From assembly GCA_943735955.1 (NCBI GenBank), contig OX030958.1:12158362-12222361 (forward strand): a stretch of 64,000 nt of DNA, written 5' to 3'. The notes under the pieces are model-generated. The model did no database searches. It saw only the letters and a list, made by a program, of their open reading frames with translations, and was not told where the DNA came from. Positions 25,686 through 36,900 of the stretch are shown here, in pieces; the stretch's first letter is position 1; each line of letters starts with the position of its first letter. Origin of the DNA: Piscicola geometra. Lineage: Eukaryota > Annelida > Clitellata > Hirudinida > Piscicolidae. A program made the translations under genes and the position numbers.

Positions 25686-27074
25686 AGACGATGAAGACGA
25701 TGAAGACGAGGAAGACGGTGAAGACGATGAAGACGATGAAGACGGTGAAGACGATGAAGACGGTGAAGACGACGAAGACGGTGAAGACGGTGAAGACGAA
25801 CGATGAAGACGATGAAGACGGTGAAGACGATGAAGACGATGAAAACGGTGAAGACGATGAAGACGGTGAAGACGATGAAGACGGTGAAGACGGTGAAGAC
25901 GAACGATGAAGACGATGAAGACGGTGAAGACGATGAAGACGGTGAAGACGAACGATGAAGACGATGAAGACGGTGAAGACGATGAAGACGGTGAAGACGA
26001 TGAAGACGGTGAAGACGGTGAAGACGGTGAAGACGGTGAAGACGGTGAAGACGATGAAGACAATGAAGACGATGAAGATGGTGAAGACGATGAAGACGGT
26101 TAAGACGGTGAAGACGATGAAGACGGTGAAGACGATGAAGACGGTGAAGACGGTGAAAACGGTGAAGACGGTGAAGACGGTGAAGACGATGAAGACGATG
26201 AAGACGGTGAAGACGATGAAGACGATGAAGACGATGAAGACGATAAAGACGGTGAAGACGGTGAAGACGGTGAAGACGGTGAAGACGATGAAGACGATGA
26301 AGACGATGAAGACGATGAAGACGGTGAAGACGGTGAAGACGGTGAAGACGATGAAGACGATGAAGACGATGAAGACGGTGAAGACGGTGAAGACGGTGAA
26401 AACGATGAAGACGATGAAGACGATGAAGACGGTGAAGACGATGAAGACGGTGAAGACGATGATGACGATGAAGACGAACGATGAAGACGATGAAGACGGT
26501 GAAGACGATGAAGACGATGAAGACGATGAAGACGATGAAGACGGTGAAGACGGTGAAGACGGTGAAGACAATGAAGACGATGAAGACGATGAAGACGGTG
26601 AAGACGGTGAAGACGGTGAAAACGATGAAGACGATGAAGACGATGAAGACGGTGAAGACGGTGAAGACGATGAAGACGGTGAAGACGGTGAAGACGATGA
26701 TGACGATGAAGACGAACGATGAAGACGATGAAGACGGTGAAGACGATGAAGACGGTGAAGACAGTGAAGACGATGAAGACGATGAAGACGGTGAAGACGA
26801 TGAAGACGGTGAAGACGGTGAAAACGATGAAAACGATGAAGACGGTGAAGACGGTGAAGACGGTGAAGACGGTGAAGACGATGAAGACGATGAAGACGGT
26901 GAAGACGATGAAGACGATGAAGACGGTGAAGGCGATGAAGACGGTGAAGACGGTGAAGACGGTGAAGACGGTGAAAACGATGAAGACGATGAAGACGGTG
27001 AAGACGGTGAAGACGATGAAGACGATGAAGACGATGAAGACGGTGAAGACGATGAAGACGATGAAGACGATGAA
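25686..27074 (+). repeat. 9-bp satellite, block 7
   Basis: This 1.39-kb block begins a regular sub-array. Spacer 6 plus this block (2,009 bp) is followed by units of 2,229 and 2,000 bp with nearly the same 9-mer order. It has the right flank (GACGACGAAGAC, GATGAAAACGG) and the left flank (GACAGTGAAGAC, GAAAACGATGAAAACG) but lacks the repeat-B middle section. Confidence 0.95.
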
Positions 27075-27694
27075 AGGTGTTGGTTGATATAGACAGCAGT
27101 TAAAATAAAATTGTTTCAATCTTATCGTCTCTTATACGGCCTTATTTTCGTTTCACAAAAATTGAAACTCGATGTCTCACGCTAGTTAACTCTTGTATAT
27201 TCTATAGGTATAGGCATGCTTCGAAACTCAAGATAATAAAGTTTCAAATGGCAACTCTTGTCAAATGAACTTATTTTGAGATTTGTCTCATGATTGAACG
27301 AAAGATTTTGTAAAATTTTTATTTAAAAAATTTTTCACCGGCAATGAAATTCCACGCTAGGCCGAGATCCTCACCGCTCCGGTCGAATGCGCGAGAAAAC
27401 ATGCTTTAATCAGCTTGGGTCCCATTGAAACGCGATTATAATCTGTAAATTTACTCTTAATTTTCTAAGACTTTCATGTTTTTCAACGGCATCCGCCGTC
27501 GCATCTCCTATCTCCCTCGATGACCGCTCACTTAGTGTATTAACAACTCGTTTCGATCTTATCGTCTATTTATCGTAATTAAATTTTTTTTTGCTTTATT
27601 CACCCCCCTTAGTTAAGGAAAAAGGGTAGATATGACCCCGCGGGCAGTCTCCGGGAAACCAAAGATTTTTGATTCCGGGGGAAGTATGGTTGCA
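27075..27694 (+). other. Short spacer 7 (rDNA IGS-like)
   Basis: This 620-bp spacer is the first of three consecutive spacers with the private GATTTTGTAAAATTTTT tract (T to G). It keeps the CAGCTTGGG form. These two variants group spacers 7-9 as a recent local amplification. Confidence 0.85.
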
Positions 27695-29303
27695 AGACGA
27701 TGAAGACGATGAAGACGATGAAGACGAGGAAGACGGTGAAGACGATGAAGACGATGAAGACGGTGAAGACGATGAAGACGGTGAAGACGACGAAGACGGT
27801 GAAGACGGTGAAGACGAACGATGAAGACGATGAAGACGGTGAAGACGATGAAGACGATGAAAACGGTGAAGACGATGAAGACGGTGAAGACGATGAAGAC
27901 GGTGAAGACGGTGAAGACGAACGATGAAGACGATGAAGACGGTGAAGACGATGAAGACGGTGAAGACGAACGATGAAGACGATGAAGACGGTGAAGACGA
28001 TGAAGACGGTGAAGACGATGAAGACGGTGAAGACGGTGAAGACGGTGAAGACGGTGAAGACGATGAAGACAATGAAGACGATGAAGATGGTGAAGACGAT
28101 GAAGACGGTTAAGACGGTGAAGACGATGAAGACGGTGAAGACGATGAAGACGGTGAAGACGATGAAGACGGTGAAGACGAACGATGAAGACGATGAAGAC
28201 GGTGAAGACGATGAAGACGGTGAAGACGATGAAGACGGTGAAGACGGTGAAGACGGTGAAGACGGTGAAGACGGTGAAGACGATGAAGACAATGAAGACG
28301 ATGAAGATGGTGAAGACGATGAAGACGGTTAAGACGGTGAAGACGATGAAGACGGTGAAGACGATGAAGACGGTGAAGACGGTGAAAACGGTGAAGACGG
28401 TGAAGACGGTGAAGACGATGAAGACGATGAAGACGGTGAAGACGATGAAGACGATGAAGACGATGAAGACGATAAAGACGGTGAAGACGGTGAAGACGGT
28501 GAAGACGGTGAAGACGATGAAGACGATGAAGACGATGAAGACGATGAAGACGGTGAAGACGGTGAAGACGGTGAAGACGATGAAGACGATGAAGACGATG
28601 AAGACGGTGAAGACGGTGAAGACGGTGAAAACGATGAAGACGATGAAGACGATGAAGACGGTGAAGACGATGAAGACGGTGAAGACGATGATGACGATGA
28701 AGACGAACGATGAAGACGATGAAGACGGTGAAGACGATGAAGACGATGAAGACGATGAAGACGATGAAGACGGTGAAGACGGTGAAGACGGTGAAGACAA
28801 TGAAGACGATGAAGACGATGAAGACGGTGAAGACGGTGAAGACGGTGAAAACGATGAAGACGATGAAGACGATGAAGACGGTGAAGACGGTGAAGACGAT
28901 GAAGACGGTGAAGACGGTGAAGACGATGATGACGATGAAGACGAACGATGAAGACGATGAAGACGGTGAAGACGATGAAGACGGTGAAGACAGTGAAGAC
29001 GATGAAGACGATGAAGACGGTGAAGACGATGAAGACGGTGAAGACGGTGAAAACGATGAAAACGATGAAGACGGTGAAGACGGTGAAGACGGTGAAGACG
29101 GTGAAGACGATGAAGACGATGAAGACGGTGAAGACGATGAAGACGATGAAGACGGTGAAGGCGATGAAGACGGTGAAGACGGTGAAGACGGTGAAGACGG
29201 TGAAAACGATGAAGACGATGAAGACGGTGAAGACGGTGAAGACGATGAAGACGATGAAGACGATGAAGACGGTGAAGACGATGAAGACGATGAAGACGAT
29301 GAA
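27695..29303 (+). repeat. 9-bp satellite, block 8, with a 211-bp internal duplication
   Basis: This 1.61-kb block is about 220 bp longer than its neighbours (blocks 7 and 9). The cause is visible: the module starting at 27,973, with GACAATGAAGACGATGAAG and then GATGGT, is repeated at 28,184 with an extra 9-bp unit. Otherwise the block follows block 7 closely. Confidence 0.93.
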
Positions 29304-29923
29304 AGGTGTTGGTTGATATAGACAGCAGTTAAAATAAAATTGTTTCAATCTTATCGTCTCTTATACGGCCTTATTTTCGTTTCACAAAAATTGAAACTCG
29401 ATGTCTCACGCTAGTTAACTCTTGTATATTCTATAGGTATAGGCATGCTTCGAAACTCAAGATAATAAAGTTTCAAATGGCAACTCTTGTCAAATGAACT
29501 TATTTTGAGATTTGTCTCATGATTGAACGAAAGATTTTGTAAAATTTTTATTTAAAAAATTTTTCACCGGCAATGAAATTCCACGCTAGGCCGAGATCCT
29601 CACCGCTCCGGTCGAATGCGCGAGAAAACATGCTTTAATCAGCTTGGGTCCCATTGAAACGCGATTATAATCTGTAAATTTACTCTTAATTTTCTAAGAC
29701 TTTCATGTTTTTCAACGGCATCCGCCGTCGCATCTCCTATCTCCCTCGATGACCGCTCACTTAGTGTATTAACAACTCGTTTCGATCTTATCGTCTATTT
29801 ATCGTAATTAAATTTTTTTTTGCTTTATTCACCCCCCTTAGTTAAGGAAAAAGGGTAGATATGACCCCGCGGGCAGTCTCCGGGAAACCAAAGATTTTTG
29901 ATTCCGGGGGAAGTATGGTTGCA
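29304..29923 (+). other. Short spacer 8 (rDNA IGS-like)
   Basis: This is the second of the GATTTTGTAAAA spacers, 620 bp. I found no difference from spacers 7 and 9 by eye. Confidence 0.85.
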
Positions 29924-31303
29924 AGACGATGAAGACGATGAAGACGAGGAAGACGGTGAAGACGATGAAGACGATGAAGACGGTGAAGACGATGAAGACG
30001 GTGAAGACGACGAAGACGGTGAAGACGGTGAAGACGAACGATGAAGACGATGAAGACGGTGAAGACGATGAAGACGATGAAAACGGTGAAGACGATGAAG
30101 ACGGTGAAGACGATGAAGACGGTGAAGACGGTGAAGACGAACGATGAAGACGATGAAGACGGTGAAGACGATGAAGACGGTGAAGACGAACGATGAAGAC
30201 GATGAAGACGGTGAAGACGATGAAGACGGTGAAGACGATGAAGACGGTGAAGACGGTGAAGACGGTGAAGACGGTGAAGACGGTGAAGACGATGAAGACA
30301 ATGAAGACGATGAAGATGGTGAAGACGATGAAGACGGTTAAGACGGTGAAGACGATGAAGACGGTGAAGACGATGAAGACGGTGAAGACGGTGAAAACGG
30401 TGAAGACGGTGAAGACGGTGAAGACGATGAAGACGATGAAGACGGTGAAGACGATGAAGACGATGAAGACGATGAAGACGATGAAGACGGTGAAGACGGT
30501 GAAGACGGTGAAGACGGTGAAGACGATGAAGACGATGAAGACGATGAAGACGATGAAGACGGTGAAGACGGTGAAGACGGTGAAGACGATGAAGACGATG
30601 AAGACGATGAAGACGGTGAAGACGGTGAAGACGGTGAAAACGATGAAGACGATGAAGACGATGAAGACGGTGAAGACGATGAAGACGGTGAAGACGATGA
30701 TGACGATGAAGACGAACGATGAAGACGATGAAGACGGTGAAGACGATGAAGACGATGAAGACGATGAAGACGATGAAGACGGTGAAGACGGTGAAGACGG
30801 TGAAGACAATGAAGACGATGAAGACGATGAAGACGGTGAAGACGGTGAAGACGGTGAAAACGATGAAGACGATGAAGACGATGAAGACGGTGAAGACGGT
30901 GAAGACGATGAAGACGGTGAAGACGGTGAAGACGATGATGACGATGAAGACGAACGATGAAGACGATGAAGACGGTGAAGACGATGAAGACGGTGAAGAC
31001 AGTGAAGACGATGAAGACGATGAAGACGGTGAAGACGATGAAGACGGTGAAGACGGTGAAAACGATGAAAACGATGAAGACGGTGAAGACGGTGAAGACG
31101 GTGAAGACGATGAAGACGATGAAGACGGTGAAGACGATGAAGACGATGAAGACGGTGAAGGCGATGAAGACGGTGAAGACGGTGAAGACGGTGAAGACGG
31201 TGAAAACGATGAAGACGATGAAGACGGTGAAGACGGTGAAGACGATGAAGACGATGAAGACGATGAAGACGGTGAAGACGATGAAGACGATGAAGACGAT
31301 GAA
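29924..31303 (+). repeat. 9-bp satellite, block 9
   Basis: This 1.38-kb block is a close copy of block 7 with small 9-bp differences. Spacer 8 plus block 9 (2,000 bp) forms the last complete short-type unit. Confidence 0.95.
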
Positions 31304-31923
31304 AGGTGTTGGTTGATATAGACAGCAGTTAAAATAAAATTGTTTCAATCTTATCGTCTCTTATACGGCCTTATTTTCGTTTCACAAAAATTGAAACTCG
31401 ATGTCTCACGCTAGTTAACTCTTGTATATTCTATAGGTATAGGCATGCTTCGAAACTCAAGATAATAAAGTTTCAAATGGCAACTCTTGTCAAATGAACT
31501 TATTTTGAGATTTGTCTCATGATTGAACGAAAGATTTTGTAAAATTTTTATTTAAAAAATTTTTCACCGGCAATGAAATTCCACGCTAGGCCGAGATCCT
31601 CACCGCTCCGGTCGAATGCGCGAGAAAACATGCTTTAATCAGCTTGGGTCCCATTGAAACGCGATTATAATCTGTAAATTTACTCTTAATTTTCTAAGAC
31701 TTTCATGTTTTTCAACGGCATCCGCCGTCGCATCTCCTATCTCCCTCGATGACCGCTCACTTAGTGTATTAACAACTCGTTTCGATCTTATCGTCTATTT
31801 ATCGTAATTAAATTTTTTTTTGCTTTATTCACCCCCCTTAGTTAAGGAAAAAGGGTAGATATGACCCCGCGGGCAGTCTCCGGGAAACCAAAGATTTTTG
31901 ATTCCGGGGGAAGTATGGTTGCA
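31304..31923 (+). other. Short spacer 9 (rDNA IGS-like)
   Basis: This 620-bp spacer is the last short one and the last with GATTTTGTAAAA and CAGCTTGGG. The next spacer to the right carries the rDNA insert. Confidence 0.85.
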
Positions 31924-32619
31924 AGACGATGAAGACGATGAAGACGATGAAGACGAGGAAGACGGTGAAGACGATGAAGACGATGAAGACGGTGAAGACG
32001 ATGAAGACGGTGAAGACGACGAAGACGGTGAAGACGGTGAAGACGAACGATGAAGACGATGAAGACGGTGAAGACGATGAAGACGATGAAAACGGTGAAG
32101 ACGATGAAGACGGTGAAGACGATGAAGACGGTGAAGACGGTGAAGACGAACGATGAAGACGATGAAGACGGTGAAGACGATGAAGACGGTGAAGACGAAC
32201 GATGAAGACGATGAAGACGGTGAAGACGATGAAGACGGTGAAGACGATGAAGACGGTGAAGACGGTGAAGACGGTGAAGACGGTGAAGACGATGAAGACA
32301 ATGAAGACGATGAAGATGGTGAAGACGATGAAGACGGTTAAGACGGTGAAGACGATGAAGACGGTGAAGACGATGAAGACGGTGAAGACGATGAAGACGG
32401 TGAAGACGAACGATGAAGACGATGAAGACGGTGAAGACGATGAAGACGGTGAAGACGATGAAGACGGTGAAGACGATGATGACGATGAAGACGAACGATG
32501 AAGACGATGAAGACGGTGAAGACGATGAAGACGATGAAGACGGTGAAGACGGTGAAGACGATGAAGACGATGAAGACGATGAAGAGGGTGAAGACGATGA
32601 AGACGATGAAGACGATGAA
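31924..32619 (+). repeat. 9-bp satellite, block 10, junction of short and long families
   Basis: At 696 bp this is the shortest satellite block. Its left part repeats the right flank of short spacers (GACGACGAAGAC, GATGAAAACGG, GATGGT, GGTTAAGAC). Its right end (GAAGAGGGTGAAG at about 32,581) matches the left flank of long spacers 11-15 instead. An exchange between the two families therefore lies inside the block, at about 32,490-32,580. Confidence 0.9.
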
Positions 32620-32825
32620 AGGTGTTGGTTGATATAGACAGCAGTTAAAATAAAATTGTTTCAATCTTATTGTCTCTTATACGGCCTTATTTTCGTTTCA
32701 CAAAAATTGAAACTCGATGTCTCACGCTAGTTAACTCTTGTATATTCTATAGGTATAGGCATGCTTCGAAACTCAAGATAATAAATTTTCAAATGGCAAC
32801 TCTTGTCAAATGAACTTATTTTGAG

Positions 32826-32994
32826 ATTTGTCTCATGATTGAACGAAAGATTTTTTAAAATTTTTATTCTAAACATTTTTCACCGGCAATGAAATTCCAC
32901 GCTAGGCCGAGATCCTCACCGCTCCGGTCGAATGCGCGAGAAAACATGCCTTCACCGGCTTGGGTCCCATTGAAACGCGATTATAATCTGTAAA
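32826..32994 (+). repeat. Left copy of the ~170-bp repeat flanking the rDNA insert
   Basis: It starts ATTTGTCTCATGATTGAAC and ends AATCTGTAAA. It differs from the right copy (33,570-33,739) at several positions: GAACGAAAG against GAACAAAAG, TCACCGCTCC against TCGCCGCTCC, and ATGCCTTCACCGG against ATGCTTTAATCGG. The same pair flanks the insert in all six long spacers. Such divergence between the pair, with near-identity across spacers, means the structure arose once and was then amplified. Confidence 0.85.
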
Positions 32995-33313
32995 CGATTA
33001 TAAAAAGGCTGACCGATCAAATATTTTGAGCTCGAAACGAGTTTCTCAAAAAGCACCTTGAACGTTTGTTATTCCCCACTGGCCTGATGCGCTGCTTATT
33101 CGCTTAAGATAGGCTAACCGTTCAAGGGGACGTCTATTAGCGGCAATAAGCGCGTGATCTCCTATCATCATCACTCGATCTCGGTAAAGCAGAGATTCGA
33201 AGCTGATAAATTATCTTCGATATAGCCGCTTTTACGAGCGGCGACGACTATCGAAGGCGACTAGAAGACTCGTCGACTTTAGGCCAGCGACGCTAGTCTT
33301 CTTGCTCGTGTAT
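32995..33313 (+). other. 5' ETS-like fragment 1
   Basis: These 319 bp immediately precede the exact 5' end of 18S rRNA, so they are probably the 3' end of a 5' external transcribed spacer. Two stems support a transcribed-spacer origin: GCCGCT with AGCGGC at 33,225-33,242, and AGAAGACT with AGTCTTCT at 33,263-33,302. An alternative pairing is CGACGA with TCGTCG. The left end joins the spacer at a shared CGATTATAA. I do not recognise the ETS sequence itself, and the identification rests on position. Confidence 0.6.
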
Positions 33314-33572
33314 TACCTGGTTGATCCTGCCAGTAGTTATATGCTTGTCTCAAAGATTCGGCTATAAATTTTGGTGACTCTGAATAAATTACGGCTGATC
33401 GCACGACCTAGCGTCGACGACAGATCTTTCAAGTGTGTGCCCTATCAACTTTCGATGGTATGTGATATGCTTACCATGGTTGTAACGGGTAACGGAGAAT
33501 CAGGGTTCGATTCCGGAGAGGGAGCATGAAAAACGGCTACCACATCCAAGGAAGGCAGCAGGCGCGCAAATT
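33314..33572 (+). pseudogene. Truncated 18S rRNA fragment 1
   Basis: It begins with the universal eukaryotic 18S 5' end (TACCTGGTTGATCCTGCCAG, then ATGCTTGTCTCAAAGATT). After about 45 nt it jumps to GGTGACTCTGAATAA, skipping roughly 200 nt of the normal gene. It then continues through ATCAACTTTCGATGG, GTTGTAACGGGTAACGG, GGTTCGATTCCGGAGAGG and GGCAGCAGGCGCGCAAATT, about nucleotide 440 of a full gene, where it rejoins spacer sequence. Changes in conserved blocks (TAGTTATATG, GGAGCATGA for GGAGCCTGA) show it cannot serve as rRNA. This copy has two private bases (GCGTCGACGAC, CATGAAAAACGG) absent from copies 2-6. Confidence 0.95.
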
Positions 33573-33739
33573 TGTCTCATGATTGAACAAAAGATTTTTT
33601 AAAAATTTCATTTAAAAATTTTTTTCACTGGCAATGAAATTCCACGCTAGGCCGAGATCCTCGCCGCTCCGGTCGAATGCGCGAGAAAACATGCTTTAAT
33701 CGGCTTGGGTCCCATTGAAACGCGATTATAATCTGTAAA
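33570..33739 (+). repeat. Right copy of the ~170-bp repeat flanking the rDNA insert
   Basis: It overlaps the last bases of the 18S fragment: the AAATT of the rRNA conserved block merges with the ATTTGTCTCATG of the spacer. That is a short microhomology at the breakpoint. The sequence carries GAACAAAAG, CACTGGCAATG and CTCGCCGCTCC variants found in no short spacer. Confidence 0.85.
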
Positions 33740-33984
33740 TTTACTCCTAATTTTCTAAGACTTTCAAGTTTTTCAACGGCATCCGCCGTCGCATCTCCTA
33801 TCTCCCTCGATGACCGCTCACTTAGTGTATTAACAAATCGTTTCGATCTTATCGTCTATTTATCGTAATTAAATTTTTTTTTGCTTTATTCACCTCCCTT
33901 AGTTAAGGAAAAAGGGTAGATATGACCCCGCGGGCAGTCTCCGGGAAACCAAAGATTTTTGATTCCGGGGGAAGTATGGTTGCA

Positions 33985-36900
33985 AGACGATGAAGACGAT
34001 GAAGACGATGAAGACGATGAAGACGATGAAGACGATGAAGACGATGAAGACGAACCATGAAGACGATGAAGACGAACGATGAAGACGATGAAGACGGTGA
34101 AGACGGTGAAGACGGTGAAGACGATGAAAACGATGAAGACGGTGAAGACGAACGATGAAGACGATGAAGACGGTGAAGACGATGAAGACGGTGAAGACGA
34201 TGAAGACGGTGAAGACGATGAAGACGGTAAAGACGATGAAGACGGTGAAGACGATGAAGACTGTGAAGACGGTGAAGACGAACGATGAAGACGATGAAGA
34301 CGGTGAAGACGATGAAGACGGTGAAGACGATGAAGACGGTGAAGACGATGAAGACGGTGAAGACGATGAAGACGGTGAAGACGATGAAGACGATGAAGAC
34401 GATGAAGACGATGAAGACGATGAAGACGGTGAAGACGATGAAGACGATGAAGACGATGAAGACGGTGAAGACGATGAAGACGATGAAGACGATGAAGACG
34501 AACGATGAAGACGATGAAGACGAACGATGAAGACGATGAAGACGGTGAAGACGGTGAAGACGGTGAAGACGATGAAAACGATGAAGACGGTGAAGACGAT
34601 GAAGACGGTGAAGACGATGAAGACGGTGAAGACGATGAAGACGGTGAAGACGATGAAGACGGTAAAGACGATGAAGACGGTGAAGACGATGAAGACGGTG
34701 AAGACGATGAAGACGGTGAAGACGATGAAGACGGTGAAGACGATGAAGACGGTGAAGACGATGAAGACGATGAAGACGGTGAAGACAGTGAAGACGATGA
34801 AGACGATGAAGACGGTGAAGACGGTGAAAACGATGAAGACGATGAAGACGGTGAAGACGGTGAAGACGGTGAAGACGATGAAGACGATGAAGACGGTGAA
34901 GACAATGAAGACGATGAAGACGGTGAAGGCGATGAAGACGGTGAAGACGGTGAAGACGGTGAAGACGGTGAAGACGGTGAAGACGATGAAGACGATGAAG
35001 ACGGTGAAGACGGTGAAGACGATAAAGACGATGAAGACGATGAAGACGGTGAAGACGATGAAGACGGTGAAGACGATGAAGACGATGAAGACGATGAAGA
35101 CGATGAAGACGGTGAAGACGGTGAAGACGGTGAAGACAATGAAGACGATGAAGACGATGAAGACGGTGAAGACGGTGAAGACGGTGAAGACGGTGAAAAC
35201 GATGAAGACGATGAAGACGATGAAGACGGTGAAGACGGTGAAGACGGTGAAGACGGTGAAGATGGTGAAGACGATGAAGACGATGAAGACGAACGATGAA
35301 GACGATGAAGACGGTGAAGACGATGAAGACGGTGAAGACGGTGAAGACGATGAAGACGATGAAGACGGTGAAGACGATGAAGACGGTGAAGACGGTGAAA
35401 ACGATGAAGACAATAAAGACGGTGAAGACGGTGAAGACGGTGAAGACGGTGAAGACGATGAAGACGATGAAGACGGTGAAGACGATGAAGACGATGAAGA
35501 CGGTGAAGGCGATGAAGACGGTGAAGACGGTGAAGACGGTGAAGACGATGAAGACGATGAAGACGGTGAAGACGGTGAAGACGATGAAGACGGTGAAGAC
35601 GGTGAAAACGGTGAAGACGGTGAAGACGGTGAAGACGATGAAGACGATGAAGACGGTGAAGACGATGAAGACGATGAAGACGATGAAGACGATGAAGACG
35701 GTGAAGACGGTGAAGACGGTGAAGACGATGAAGACGATGAAGACGATGAAGACGGTTAAGACGGTGAAGACGGTGAAAACGATGAAGACGATGAAGACGA
35801 TGAAGACGGTGAAGACGATGAAGACGGTGAAGACGATGATGACGATGAAGACGAACGATGAAGACGATGAAGACGGTGAAGACGATGAAGACGATGAAGA
35901 CGATGAAGACGATGAAGACGGTGAAGACGATGAAGACGGTGAAGGCGATGAAGACGGTGAAGACGGTGAAGACGGTGAAGACGGTGAAGACGATGAAGAC
36001 GATGAAGACGGTGAAGACGGTGAAGACGATAAAGACGATGAAGACGATGAAGACGGTGAAGACGATGAAGACGGTGAAGACGATGAAGACGATGAAGACG
36101 ATGAAGACGATGAAGACGGTGAAGACGGTGAAGACGGTGAAGACAATGAAGACGATGAAGACGATGAAGACGGTGAAGACGGTGAAGACGGTGAAGACGG
36201 TGAAAACGATGAAGACGATGAAGACGATGAAGACGGTGAAGACGGTGAAGACGGTGAAGACGGTGAAGACGGTGAAGACGATGAAGACGATGAAGACGGT
36301 GAAGACGATGAAGACGGTGAAGACGGTGAAAACGATGAAGACAATAAAGACGGTGAAGACGGTGAAGACGGTGAAGACGATGAAGACGATGAAGACGGTG
36401 AAGACGATGAAGACGATGAAGACGGTGAAGGCGATGAAGACGGTGAAGACGGTGAAGACGGTGAAGACGATGAAGACGATGAAGACGGTGAAGACGGTGA
36501 AGACGATGAAGACGGTGAAGACGGTGAAAACGGTGAAGACGGTGAAGACGGTGAAGACGATGAAGACGATGAAGACGGTGAAGACGATGAAGACGAAGAA
36601 GACGATGAAGACGATGAAGACGGTGAAGACGGTGAAGACGGTGAAGACGATGAAGACGATGAAGACGATGAAGACGGTGAAGACGGTGAAGACGGTGAAA
36701 ACGATGAAGACGATGAAGACGATGAAGACGGTGAAGACGATGAAGACGGTGAAGACGATGATGACGATGAAGACGAACGATGAAGATGATGAAGACGGTG
36801 AAGACGATGAAGACGATGAAGACGATGAAGACGATGAAGACGGTGAAGACGGTGAAGACGGTGAAGACAATGAAGACGATGAAGACGATGAAGACGGTGA

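Larger units (their letters stand above)
32620..33984 (+). other. Long spacer 10 with ETS/18S insert
   Basis: This 1,365-bp spacer has three parts: left spacer part (32,620-32,994), rDNA insert (32,995-33,572), and right spacer part. A segment of about 170 bp (32,826-32,994) occurs again after the insert (33,570-33,739), so the insert is flanked by direct repeats that have since diverged. It is transitional: it has the long-family CACCTCCCTTAG and TATTGTCTC, but keeps CTCCGGGAAACC of the short family where the later long spacers read CTCCCGGAAACC. Confidence 0.88.

Noticed and set aside
33501..33515. tRNA-like B-box sequence GGTTCGATTCC
   Set aside because: It is a normal conserved block of 18S rRNA. 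No acceptor stem, anticodon arm or A box is in the right position.
33314..33572. Functional 18S rRNA gene
   Set aside because: The fragment is only 259 nt, lacks about 200 nt internally and everything after about nucleotide 440, and has changes in conserved positions.
32826..33739. Transposon or retroposon insertion with target-site duplication
   Set aside because: The flanking repeat is about 170 bp, far longer than target-site duplications. There are no terminal inverted repeats, no poly(A) tail and no transposase or reverse transcriptase.
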